A DNA stretch of 38,987 nucleotides, taken from contig JAKJEQ010000007.1 of assembly GCA_022705345.1 (NCBI GenBank), positions 1-38,987 on the forward strand, in the 5' to 3' direction. This document shows, in pieces, positions 23,428-31,552 of the stretch (position 1 is its first letter; each line of letters opens with the position of its first letter). The stretch is from Planctomycetota bacterium. GTDB lineage: Bacteria; Planctomycetota; Phycisphaerae; Sedimentisphaerales; UBA12454. The notes beneath the pieces were generated by a model that saw only the letters and a list, made by a program, of their open reading frames with translations, did not search any database and was not told where the DNA came from. Made by a program: the position numbers and the translations under genes.

Positions 23428-24584
23428 TCCTGTTCCGTTTTCGCGAGATTGGCCCTGTAATCTATATAAGCTTTTTCAAGACAGTATTCGACAAACTGGT
23501 CGGCGTAAGTCAAATCGACCTGGGCGATAATTTTATTCATCATTTCATCAACAGTTTTTTTACGTTTTTCAAACTGCATTCTTGCTTCGACTTCATTTTG
23601 AACCTGCTCGAAAGACTTGCTTTCGTCGGGAGTCTTACTTTCAAGTTTAACTATGAACGTATGTCCTCCGGCGGTAAAAGGTTCGCTGACATCGCCGTTA
23701 TTCATAGCTTGTACTTTCATTTCAATTTCATCGTACGGTTTTGTTAGCGTACCCGGCACGACAGGTTTCCACAGTCCGCCGTTTGCCGCCTCATAATCAT
23801 GCGAATATTTTTTGGCAAGATCGCTGAAATCTTCGCCGCTCTTTAATTTTTCGCTGATTTGCGCCGCAAGCTCGCGTGCCTTTTGCTCGAGACTGGCGTT
23901 TGGATCATTCGGCTCGTACAATTTTGACGTCTCAATATCGATTACCCTGAAGGTCAACTGCCCTTTCTGCTCGTAATATTGATTCTTTATCTTGTTATAA
24001 TACGCAAGCAGTTCGGAATGCGTTACAGGTTTTTCGTCCTTGAGCTCTTCCGAAATAAAAGACTGAACAAGTATGGCGCGTCTTTGTTCTTTATAGAAAT
24101 CCTGCCAGTTGGTTCCCATTTTTTTCAGCAGTTTTTCAACTTCAGAATAATTTCCGCCGCATCGCGCGATAAATTTCTGCACTTCCTCTTCAACCACTTT
24201 ATCTATAATTTCGTCATCGACATTTTCAGGCAGCGCGGCTTTGGCCTTCTGATAAAGTTTTATATCCGCTATTTTCTGTACAAGCACACCAGACACAACT
24301 GGCGTTGCTGTTTTAATAAACTGGCCGTAATCGTCCGTCCTCGCAAGCTCTGTCAATTTAGTCTGAACAGGATTAATAATTTCATCCGCGGTAATAGCTG
24401 ACGACTCGATAGAGAGCACCAGGCCGCCGTAAGGCACAGGCATATTCGGCATTTCCTTGGGGGGATTTACGGAAGCAAGGCGCTGCGCATCGACATCCGG
24501 CTTTTTCGCCGCCTCTTCGCAGCCGTATAAAAACATAATTATATAACTTGCCAGCACTAAAAGTGCAATTTTTTTTGACTTCAT
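23424..24584 (-). CDS. Parvulin-type peptidyl-prolyl isomerase lipoprotein (SurA/PrsA-like)
   Basis: A 386-residue envelope folding factor. From the chosen ATG at 24584, a hydrophobic stretch ends in the lipobox LYGC with Cys21 as acceptor. A helical N-terminal chaperone-like region follows (to about residue 190), then a parvulin domain with the LTFRVIDIETSK strand, EDFSDLAKKYSHD, GGLWKPVVPG, and NGDVSEPFTAGGHTFIVKLESK, all typical of PpiC/SurA. The remaining tail is helical. The ATG at 24584 is supported by AGGA at normal spacing; an upstream ATG at 24608 adds eight residues before the signal without a better site. It overlaps acpS by four bases. Substrates would be outer-membrane or periplasmic proteins. 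Confidence 0.92.
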   Translation of the reverse strand: MKSKKIALLVLASYIIMFLYGCEEAAKKPDVDAQRLASVNPPKEMPNMPVPYGGLVLSIESSAITADEIINPVQTKLTELARTDDYGQFIKTATPVVSGVLVQKIADIKLYQKAKAALPENVDDEIIDKVVEEEVQKFIARCGGNYSEVEKLLKKMGTNWQDFYKEQRRAILVQSFISEELKDEKPVTHSELLAYYNKIKNQYYEQKGQLTFRVIDIETSKLYEPNDPNASLEQKARELAAQISEKLKSGEDFSDLAKKYSHDYEAANGGLWKPVVPGTLTKPYDEIEMKVQAMNNGDVSEPFTAGGHTFIVKLESKTPDESKSFEQVQNEVEARMQFEKRKKTVDEMMNKIIAQVDLTYADQFVEYCLEKAYIDYRANLAKTEQE

Positions 24585-24615
24585 ATCAAAACATCCTGTT
24601 TTTTTCATCTTTCGT

Positions 24616-25062
24616 TTATCGTTGACGCTGCTCGTTTAGTTGACCGTTTAACGGTTGCGCCGTATTAATGCGGTCACTAAATTTATCCCATGCAACAGCC
24701 AATTTATAGCATTGTCTGCTGATTTTATCATAAATATCTATCAACACATCACATCTTTTTGCATCAACAAACGAAGAATACAAATCTTTGGCTTGAGTCA
24801 ATGATACTATTGTTTCGTTAGTCTCTGCCATTGCATCATCAAGATATTTCTGAAACCCTCTTTTTTGATGCCGTTTTGAATGCCCTTCAGCAATCAATCT
24901 CAGACCAGCTTTGGCTGAACGCCTAAGCTGGTCTGACAAATCAAATTTTTCTTCAGGCGGCAATACAGGCAAAATATACTTAAACACTTCAAGCATTGCC
25001 TCATAAGCGCTTTTATAAACATCTAAATCCCGAAAACTTTTGATTGGCTTTTTGTTTTCCAT
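24616..25062 (-). CDS. Four-helix bundle protein (23S rRNA intervening-sequence / S23 family)
   Basis: A 148-residue protein of the four-helix-bundle family (PF05635). It starts with the standard KSFRDLDVYKSAYE, then LRRSAKAGLRLIAEG and the FQKYLDDAMAETNETIVSLTQAKDL helix. Members are encoded in insertions of 23S rRNA genes and as free-standing chromosomal genes; relatives serve as Avd in diversity-generating retroelements. The function of free copies is unknown. Here there is no rRNA, reverse transcriptase or variable repeat around it. The gene is enclosed by an inverted repeat: the left copy lies in its own last codons (24620-24636) and the right copy upstream (25088-25104). That structure suggests it arrived as a small unit. 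Confidence 0.88.
   Translation of the reverse strand: MENKKPIKSFRDLDVYKSAYEAMLEVFKYILPVLPPEEKFDLSDQLRRSAKAGLRLIAEGHSKRHQKRGFQKYLDDAMAETNETIVSLTQAKDLYSSFVDAKRCDVLIDIYDKISRQCYKLAVAWDKFSDRINTAQPLNGQLNEQRQR
24620..24636. repeat. Inverted repeat flanking the four-helix gene, left arm
   Basis: CGTTGACGCTGCTCGTT; its reverse complement occurs at 25088-25104 with one mismatch. Similarity continues loosely on both sides (CGTTTATC and CGTTTAAC words). The arm is inside the coding end of the four-helix gene. Confidence 0.75.
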
Positions 25063-25067
25063 AACGT

Positions 25068-25120
25068 CCTGCGATAAACGTTACCGTAACGAGCTGCGTC
25101 AACGTAACCGTTTATACGCA
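25068..25120. repeat. Inverted repeat flanking the four-helix gene, right arm and hairpin
   Basis: AACGAGCTGCGTCAACG (25088-25104) is the right arm. It sits between GCGATAAACGTTAC and GTAACCGTTTATACGC, which are themselves imperfect inverted repeats, so this end can fold into its own hairpin. Confidence 0.7.
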
Positions 25121-25188
25121 ACCCATAACTTCAATATTTTTTAATCCAACAAACGCCTAACATGAATTTTTGAAAATTATAGCCTATC

Positions 25189-28100
25189 CTATGCTCTTTT
25201 GCGAAGAATTTTTCTCAGCACCGCACAAACGGTATCAGGTTCGAGATATTTGCTGTCCAGGCGCAAATAAGCGGTCTGGGGGTCTGGAATCCGCAATTTG
25301 CCCGGCGCTTTGGCGAAAATATCGATGGCATTCCTGGTATTTTCCTTTTCAAGCGAAAAAATTATATCGCTGCCGCTGATATTTATCGCCCGGAAACCCG
25401 CCTCAGAAGCCAGAATCCTAATTTCAGCGAGTTCGAGCAGTTTTTGGACTTCCGGACAAATACGCCCGAATAAATCATTAAGTTCGTCTTCAAGCTGTTT
25501 CAGATCCTGCGAGTTTCTCGCCGCCGCGATTCGCCGATAAACATTCATCCGCTGCGAATCGGACTGGATATAATTCCTCGGAATGTAAATCGAAAATCCC
25601 AAATCGATAACTGCCGTCGGTTCCTTTTCCATCGGCTCCTTTTTAAGTTTTCTTACCGCATCGCTCAAAAGTTTACAGAAAAGCTCGAACCCTATCGTAT
25701 TAATATGCCCCGACTGTTCGGGCCCGAGAATATTTCCCGCTCCTCGAATTTCCAAATCGCGCAGGGCAATTTTAAAGCCCGCCCCAAGCTGCGAATATTC
25801 CTCGATCGCTTTCAATCGCTTTACAGCGGTGGTAGTAATCGAACGATTCTGCGGCAAAAGCATATACGCGTACGCCCTGTGTTTGAACCGCCCGACCCTT
25901 CCGCGAAGCTGATGGAGCTGGGCAAGTCCGAACCGGTCCGCGTCATTTATGATCATCGTATTTGCGTTGGGAATATCGATTCCGGATTCGATTATCGCAG
26001 AGCAAATCAGGACATCGATTTGGCCGAGCACAAATTTCACCATCGCTTTTTCAAGCTCGTGCTTGTGCATCTGGCCGTGCGCAATTCCGATTCGAACCTC
26101 CGGAACAAGCGTTTGGATTTTATCTGCGAATTTCTCGATTGTCTGCACCCTGTTATGAACAAGGAATATCTGCCCCTGCCTGTTGAGTTCAAAAAGTATC
26201 GCTCGCTTGATAGTTTCATTATCGAATTTTTTAACATGCGTTACGACCGCCCGTCTGTCCAGCGGCGGAGTCGTCAGCGAGCTTATATCCCGCAGCCCGA
26301 GCATCGCGATATGAAGCGTTCGCGGTATCGGCGTTGCCGTCATCGTCAGCACATCGACATTGACCCGCATCTTTTTCAATTTTTCTTTATGCTCGACGCC
26401 GAACCTCTGCTCCTCATCAATAATCAAAAGCCCCAAATCTTTGAACCCGACATCGCCGCTCAAAAGCCTGTGCGTGCCGATAAGAATATCGACGCCGCCC
26501 TGCTTTGCGCGTTTAACAATTTCAGAAGACTGCTTTTTGGTTTTGAAGCGGTTTATGGATTCTATCGAAACGGGAAAATCCGCGAACCGCTGCAAAAACG
26601 TCCGCTCATGCTGAACACACAGAACTGTCGTCGGCACAAGCACTGCAACCTGTTTACCCGCTTCAACAGCCTTGAAAGCGGCTCGCATCGCAAGCTCGGT
26701 TTTGCCATACCCGACATCACCGCAAAGCAGCCTGTCCATCGGAACAGGTTTTTGCATATCCTGCTTTATATATTCGCTTACCGTTTCCTGGTCCGGCGTC
26801 TCCTCGTACAGAAACGATTCCTCGAATTCCCGCTGCCAGTTGGTATCAGGCCCGTAAGCGATGCCCGGCATACTCTGCCGTTTTGCCTGCATATCGAGCA
26901 GCTCTGTCGCAAGGTCATTGACCGCCTGAGCGACTTTTTCTTTCTGCTTCTCCCATTTCCTGGTTCCGATTGTGCTAAGCTTCGGCCTAATCGCGGTGGT
27001 GCCGACATATTTCTGCACGAAACCGATGTTCTGCATCGGCACGTGAATCAAAACATTGTCAGCAAATTGCAGCGTGAGAAATTCTTTTTTGCTGCCGTCT
27101 TTCTCGATTGTCTCAATGCCTTTAAATTTCCCGATTCCATAATTTATGTGAACGACATAATCGCCTTTACTCAAGTCCGACGCACTGTCAATCGCTTTCG
27201 ATGCGCTCAAAGGCCGAATCGTCCTGCGTACCACCGTTTGTCCGAACAGTTCATGATGAGTCGCCACGATAGTTTTAATATCATCGATAATAAACCCGCG
27301 ATGAATGAAACCGACAACAAGATGGATCCCGTGGTTAGCCCGTCGATTTATTCGGGGGGTTTGTTCAACATTTTCATTTAAAATCTCCTGGATCCTTTTT
27401 ATTTCAGCGTCCGCCTGACAGTACAAATAAATCTCCCACCCTGTCTGCGCAAGCTCAGCAAGTTGCTTCAATGCTGTCCTGTGTCCCGACCATCCGGGAA
27501 CTCCTTTTGCTTCGAACTGCTGCGTGCTTTTTATTCGAAGCTCGATATTGTCCTCGCCTTGCGCAAACCTGCTGATATGAACCTGCTGAAAAGCGGTTAT
27601 TTTTTTGTAAATTTCTTCCCACTTATAAAGCCCCTGCGGCCTTTCGACCCTGCGAATAAAAACATCAGCCACATCCTGAACTTCAGTCGGCTCCTCAATA
27701 AAGATTATCGTGTCAGGCTCAAGTATATCCAAAAAAAGCGTTTGACTCTCAATCTTGTCGTCTGTTGTGCCCGTAGTGATAGTAATATCATTGATGTGCC
27801 CCGCCGACCGCATCGTATCGAGGTCTATGGTTCTGATACTTTCAATTTCATCGCCAAAAAATTCGACTCTTACTGCAACCGGCTGGTTTGATTTTGTCGA
27901 GACCGGCGCGAAAACATCAATGATTCCGCCTCGCCTTACAAACTGCCCCGGCAAATCCGTACGTTCCACCGCTTCAAAACCATTGTCGGCAAGCCATTGA
28001 CAAACCTTATCCATTTCGATGCTCGCCCCTTTGACAAGCGTCAACCCTCGTTCAAGAAGCTCACCCGGCTTGGGCAGCGGCTGCATAATCGCCTGAATCG

Positions 28101-28440
28101 ACGCTGAAATAATCGCAGGCTGCTGCTGAGATATAATCTTTAGGCCGAGCCTGGCCCGTGCCGATGCCGTCTCATCGGTTGCGTCTATTATTTCCTCGCC
28201 AGCCCAGCCCGGCAAGGTCTCAACATCTTTCGCTCCAATAGTTATAAGGTCATCGACCGCATTATCAGCATCGTCGAGATGCCTGCTGATGTAGAGGAGA
28301 GGTTTCCCGGTTTGCTGATGTATCTGAAAGGCCAACAAAGGCGCAAAGGATCCCCATGTCCCGGCAATTTTGACCACCCTGTCAGCGGCCTTTACACAGG
28401 AAATTATTTCCGATGCTGAACTGAAATTATTAAAGTTCAT
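25189..28440 (-). CDS. mfd: Transcription-repair coupling factor Mfd
   Basis: A 1083-residue ATP-driven translocase that removes RNA polymerase stalled at DNA damage and recruits UvrA. Order: UvrB-like N-terminal domains (to about 350), an RNA-polymerase-interacting CarD-like domain with KGDYVVHINYGIGKFKG (about 430), the helicase core with Walker A GDVGYGKTE near 570 and DEEQRF near 674, motif TMTATPIPRTLHIAMLGLRD, QLRGRVGR, and the C-terminal TRCF domain (FAxxR-poor YIPRNYI to the end). Slightly shorter than E. coli Mfd. At about residues 355-370 the segment EQTPRINRRANHG, just before the conserved VGFIHRGF, is encoded by a hairpin repeat that also occurs between genes. The reading frame is preserved. 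Confidence 0.96.
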   Translation of the reverse strand: MNFNNFSSASEIISCVKAADRVVKIAGTWGSFAPLLAFQIHQQTGKPLLYISRHLDDADNAVDDLITIGAKDVETLPGWAGEEIIDATDETASARARLGLKIISQQQPAIISASIQAIMQPLPKPGELLERGLTLVKGASIEMDKVCQWLADNGFEAVERTDLPGQFVRRGGIIDVFAPVSTKSNQPVAVRVEFFGDEIESIRTIDLDTMRSAGHINDITITTGTTDDKIESQTLFLDILEPDTIIFIEEPTEVQDVADVFIRRVERPQGLYKWEEIYKKITAFQQVHISRFAQGEDNIELRIKSTQQFEAKGVPGWSGHRTALKQLAELAQTGWEIYLYCQADAEIKRIQEILNENVEQTPRINRRANHGIHLVVGFIHRGFIIDDIKTIVATHHELFGQTVVRRTIRPLSASKAIDSASDLSKGDYVVHINYGIGKFKGIETIEKDGSKKEFLTLQFADNVLIHVPMQNIGFVQKYVGTTAIRPKLSTIGTRKWEKQKEKVAQAVNDLATELLDMQAKRQSMPGIAYGPDTNWQREFEESFLYEETPDQETVSEYIKQDMQKPVPMDRLLCGDVGYGKTELAMRAAFKAVEAGKQVAVLVPTTVLCVQHERTFLQRFADFPVSIESINRFKTKKQSSEIVKRAKQGGVDILIGTHRLLSGDVGFKDLGLLIIDEEQRFGVEHKEKLKKMRVNVDVLTMTATPIPRTLHIAMLGLRDISSLTTPPLDRRAVVTHVKKFDNETIKRAILFELNRQGQIFLVHNRVQTIEKFADKIQTLVPEVRIGIAHGQMHKHELEKAMVKFVLGQIDVLICSAIIESGIDIPNANTMIINDADRFGLAQLHQLRGRVGRFKHRAYAYMLLPQNRSITTTAVKRLKAIEEYSQLGAGFKIALRDLEIRGAGNILGPEQSGHINTIGFELFCKLLSDAVRKLKKEPMEKEPTAVIDLGFSIYIPRNYIQSDSQRMNVYRRIAAARNSQDLKQLEDELNDLFGRICPEVQKLLELAEIRILASEAGFRAINISGSDIIFSLEKENTRNAIDIFAKAPGKLRIPDPQTAYLRLDSKYLEPDTVCAVLRKILRKRA
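27335..27373. repeat. GATTTATT hairpin repeat, copy 2, in frame within mfd
   Basis: TTAGCCC, GTC, GATTTATT, CGGGGGG, TTTGTT. It matches the intergenic copy at 31491-31528 in about 30 of 38 positions. On the minus strand it is read as part of the mfd protein without a stop. Confidence 0.65.
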
Positions 28441-28452
28441 CTACTAATAGAT

Positions 28453-28481
28453 ATTGTAATCTCTAAATCTGTAGAAAACAA
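28453..28481 (-). promoter_or_regulatory. Candidate promoter for mfd
   Basis: On the minus strand TTGTTT, 17 bases, TACAAT, placing the start site a few bases before the mfd ATG region. Confidence 0.35.
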
Positions 28482-28497
28482 TACCTCAGTATATACA

Positions 28498-28530
28498 CAA
28501 AAAAACAGCGGATTGTTTTGATCAATCCAC
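28498..28530 (-). terminator. Intrinsic terminator after phosphofructokinase
   Basis: On the minus strand GTGGATTG and CAATCCGC form an 8-bp stem (one G-T pair) with a 7-base loop, followed after two bases by a run of seven T. It begins 24 bases after the pfk stop. Confidence 0.85.
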
Positions 28531-28554
28531 TATCCATTAATTAATCTTTTTTTG

Positions 28555-29652
28555 TTAATCCCCAAAACACGTATTTACGCCCCTTGCGGCAGCTATTAAT
28601 GGCGAATTTACTGACACTTTTCGCACTTTGCCGGCCACCTGCGCAAGCGGAACGCTCGAAACCTGATTATTCTTCCACACAACCAGTCTGTTCTTCTTGC
28701 CCGCGACGACCAGCTCAAGGGCGGTATGCCCGAAACTTGTCGCAAGCACCCGGTCGCGTGCCGTCGGCCTGCCGCCGCGCTGAACATATCCGAGCGTCAC
28801 GCTGCGGGCCTCAAGGCCTGTGCACATCTCAATCTGTCCGGCAAGTTTATTCGCTATTCCGCCAAGGCGAATCGTCTCGGGAGAGTAGGCGACGGTTCTT
28901 CGCACCACCATTTCGCCGCCGAGTTCTTTGGCGCCTTCAGCAACGCAAATAATCGTGTATGTTTTGCCCCAACTGTTCCGCTCCTGAATAAAATCGCAAA
29001 CCTTATTAAGACTGTACGGAATTTCGGGAATCAAAATCACGTCAGCCCCGCCCGCAACACCGGCGTGCAGCGCAATCCAGCCCGCATATCTGCCCATCAC
29101 TTCCAAAACCATAATCCGATGATGAGCGCTTGCGGTTGTGCGAAGTTTATCAATAGCCTCGGTCGCAGTGGTTACCGCGGTATCGAACCCAAAAGTTACA
29201 TCCGTTCCCCACAGATCGTTGTCTATTGTTTTCGGAACGCCGATGACGGGTAAACCTTTTTCAGCTAATTTTTCCGCGCTGGTCATTGTGCCGTCGCCGC
29301 CGATGCAGACCAGCGCATCGATTTTCTTCTGCTTTAAAGTCCGGACGCATGATGCCGTTAGATCTTTGAACGTAACTTCGCCTGCTTTGTTAGTGTAAGG
29401 ATATTTTGAAGGATTGGTTGTGTTATTAGAGCCGAGGATCGTTCCGCCGACTTCGAGAATATTACTGACGTCCCTGTAATTCAAAGGTCGAATCCTGTTT
29501 TCGATCATCCCCAGAAATCCGTCTTCAATTCCCCAAACCTTGATGCCGTATTCCTGAATGGCGGTTTTGGTTACCGCTCTGATAACCGCGTTAAGTCCCG
29601 GGCAATCTCCGCCGCCTGTCATTACTGCGATGCTCTTTATTTTTTTTGCCAT
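28555..29652 (-). CDS. pfkA: 6-phosphofructokinase (ATP-type motifs)
   Basis: A 365-residue glycolytic enzyme phosphorylating fructose-6-phosphate. Motifs in order: MTGGGDCPGLNAVIRAV (nucleotide loop), GGDGT (the glycine after GGD points to ATP), PKTIDNDLWGTDVTFGFDTAV with the catalytic aspartates, EVMGRYAGWIA, IPEIPY and QRGGRPTARDRVLAT. The combination GGDGT with PKTIDND is that of the group with Gly104 and Lys124; classical PPi enzymes have GGDD with PKT. ATP use is therefore predicted but not certain. The ATG at 29652 has AAGGA six bases upstream; the open frame extends six codons further to a TTG that contains the binding site. A terminator follows the gene. Confidence 0.93.
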   Translation of the reverse strand: MAKKIKSIAVMTGGGDCPGLNAVIRAVTKTAIQEYGIKVWGIEDGFLGMIENRIRPLNYRDVSNILEVGGTILGSNNTTNPSKYPYTNKAGEVTFKDLTASCVRTLKQKKIDALVCIGGDGTMTSAEKLAEKGLPVIGVPKTIDNDLWGTDVTFGFDTAVTTATEAIDKLRTTASAHHRIMVLEVMGRYAGWIALHAGVAGGADVILIPEIPYSLNKVCDFIQERNSWGKTYTIICVAEGAKELGGEMVVRRTVAYSPETIRLGGIANKLAGQIEMCTGLEARSVTLGYVQRGGRPTARDRVLATSFGHTALELVVAGKKNRLVVWKNNQVSSVPLAQVAGKVRKVSVNSPLIAAARGVNTCFGD

Positions 29653-29685
29653 TCCAATTCCTTCAGTCAAAATTCAAACACATAG

Positions 29686-29714
29686 ATTTTATGAGAAAAC
29701 AGCGGCTTGGACAA
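29686..29714 (-). promoter_or_regulatory. Candidate promoter for phosphofructokinase
   Basis: On the minus strand TTGTCC, 17 bases, TAAAAT, ending about 34 bases before the ATG at 29652. Confidence 0.5.
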
Positions 29715-29719
29715 GCATT

Positions 29720-31480
29720 TTAAGAGTCAAAAACTTTTTCCCATTCCCGCATCACCGCGTCAACCAGCGGGCCAACAGTGTTTTCTGAGAAATCAAATTT
29801 CAATCCTGCCGCCGCGAATAATTCCGGCAGCGGTTTAGACCCGCCTAATGACAATGCCCTGCAATAATTTTCAACTGCTTTATTAGAATCCTTCTGCGAC
29901 TGCTGCCATATACCAAGAGCGCCTAATTGCGCGATTCCATATTCGATATAATAAAATGGACATTGAAAAATATGCAGCTGCCTTTGCCACATAGTCTCTC
30001 GAAATTCAGCCAGCTCCGACCAGTCGTACAATTTGCCGTAAAATCGTTCATTAATTTCCAGCCACGCCTTTCGCCGCTGATTTCTGTCTTGTACCGGATG
30101 TTCGTAAATCCAATGCTGAAATGCGTCGATATTCGCAACCCATATTAGATAGAAAATCGTCTCTTCTAATTTTTCCCGCCATGCCCTTTTCGCATCGTCC
30201 TCACTATAAAATTCGTTCAGATACCTGCTGCCCAAAAGTTCCATCGCCTGCGAAGCAACTTCGCAAAACTCTATCGGCGCGTGCCGGTACATCACCAACG
30301 GCTCATCTCTGCACAAACTCGAATGAAAAGCATGTCCGCCCTCGTGGAGCAAAAGATAAACATCGCTGTTGCTGCCGACCGTATTTCCAAAAATAAACTG
30401 CTCTCGCCTTTCATTAAGCGATGCCTGATAACCTCCCGGCGCTTTGCCTTTTCTGCTGACAAGATCCAAAAGACCAAGCTCCTGCATCCTCCCGATTTGC
30501 TTATCAAATTCAGGATGAAGCTTTCCAACGATTTTACGAATCCCTCCGATCAGCTCATCGGCCTCTTTAAACGGCGACAAAGCCGGCTTGCCGTAAGGGT
30601 CTGCCGATTGAGTTACATCGAAGTCCCACGGGCGAAGCGAATCAAGCTTCATTATTTTCTTGCGCTGCTGGAAAATCCTCTCTACCGCCGGAACCACTTT
30701 TTGCTCGACTGCCTGATGATAATCAAAACAATCCTGAGGTGTATAATCGAACCGATGCCATTCTTTAAATTTATAATCTCGATAATCTTCAAAACCCGCG
30801 TTAACCGCTATTTTATGCCGCAACAAAATCATCTGGTCAAAAATATCGTCGAGCTTGTCAGCTTCATTCCTCCATTTTTTCATCATTGCCCGCCACGCTT
30901 TTTCCCGCACGCTCCTGTCAGCCTCGGAAAGTTTCCGCCGAATCTGCGGCATAGTTAGCAGTTTGCCATCGAACTCGACTGTCATCCCGCCGCACACAGT
31001 TTGATAATCCTGGATAAGACCGTCCTCGCGTTTTTGCAGTTCCACATTTTCATCGCGAAAGACTTCTATGTCCGCGCGTGCGTCTCTCGCAAGCACAACA
31101 TATCTGTCTCTGGGCAATGTAACAGAATCGTAAAATGAAATAAATTTTATTTTGAGCTGATAATCCAGCGGTTTGATTGCGGGAAGCAATTCCTGCGTGA
31201 ATCGTCTGTATGCCTCGCTTCGCGCTGCATCGTCAGTCTGGCATGTCATTCGAATACTCAGAACTGAACCGTGCTCACCCAGCGCACTTTCAAGCTCTGA
31301 CCAGCAAGCCAGAAATTTTTCCATCTCCTGCCACGATTTGACCGGCATATCGAGCAGCTTTTTATAAAGCGCGCAAACCGAATCGATATCCTGAAAATCT
31401 ATTTTTTCCGGAAGAAAACTTCTCGGCTGGTAAAGCGGTAGTTTACTTAAATCAAGTTCAACAGCTTTCATCAAGTCCAC
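29720..31480 (-). CDS. M3 family metallopeptidase (oligoendopeptidase F-like)
   Basis: A 586-residue cytoplasmic zinc peptidase that degrades short peptides. The zinc site H379-E380-G-G-H383 lies in YLLLHEGGHAFHSSL, with the third ligand expected in the EFCEVASQAMELL helix that follows. The N-terminal half is helical (SELESALGEHGSVLS, AWRAMMKKWRNEADKLDDIFDQM), as usual for the family, and GSNSDVYLLLHEGGHAFHS plus WIYEHP are typical of the PepF branch. The start is taken as the GTG at 31480 behind GGAGGT, with an ATG three codons later as an alternative. It lies 72 bp downstream of transketolase on the same strand, with a hairpin repeat between. Confidence 0.93.
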   Translation of the reverse strand: MDLMKAVELDLSKLPLYQPRSFLPEKIDFQDIDSVCALYKKLLDMPVKSWQEMEKFLACWSELESALGEHGSVLSIRMTCQTDDAARSEAYRRFTQELLPAIKPLDYQLKIKFISFYDSVTLPRDRYVVLARDARADIEVFRDENVELQKREDGLIQDYQTVCGGMTVEFDGKLLTMPQIRRKLSEADRSVREKAWRAMMKKWRNEADKLDDIFDQMILLRHKIAVNAGFEDYRDYKFKEWHRFDYTPQDCFDYHQAVEQKVVPAVERIFQQRKKIMKLDSLRPWDFDVTQSADPYGKPALSPFKEADELIGGIRKIVGKLHPEFDKQIGRMQELGLLDLVSRKGKAPGGYQASLNERREQFIFGNTVGSNSDVYLLLHEGGHAFHSSLCRDEPLVMYRHAPIEFCEVASQAMELLGSRYLNEFYSEDDAKRAWREKLEETIFYLIWVANIDAFQHWIYEHPVQDRNQRRKAWLEINERFYGKLYDWSELAEFRETMWQRQLHIFQCPFYYIEYGIAQLGALGIWQQSQKDSNKAVENYCRALSLGGSKPLPELFAAAGLKFDFSENTVGPLVDAVMREWEKVFDS

Positions 31481-31490
31481 AATACCTCCA

Positions 31491-31528
31491 TTAGCCCCCG
31501 GATTTATTTAGGGGGGTTCGTTAATATT
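31491..31528. repeat. GATTTATT hairpin repeat, copy 3 (intergenic)
   Basis: TTAGCCCCCG, GATTTATTTA, GGGGGGTTCG: CCCCC and GGGGG can pair around the AT-rich core. It lies between the transketolase stop and the peptidase start and has no T-run, so it is not an obvious terminator. Confidence 0.65.
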
Positions 31529-31552
31529 CTCAAGCTTCGTGCCTCTTGATGG

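Noticed and set aside
24616-25120. Diversity-generating retroelement (Avd-like protein)
   Set aside because: No reverse transcriptase, template repeat or variable repeat is present; the four-helix protein alone does not define one.
25705-27381. 558-codon open frame on the plus strand
   Set aside because: It lies entirely antisense to the Mfd helicase core, has no recognisable domain and an Arg/His-rich composition typical of a shadow frame.
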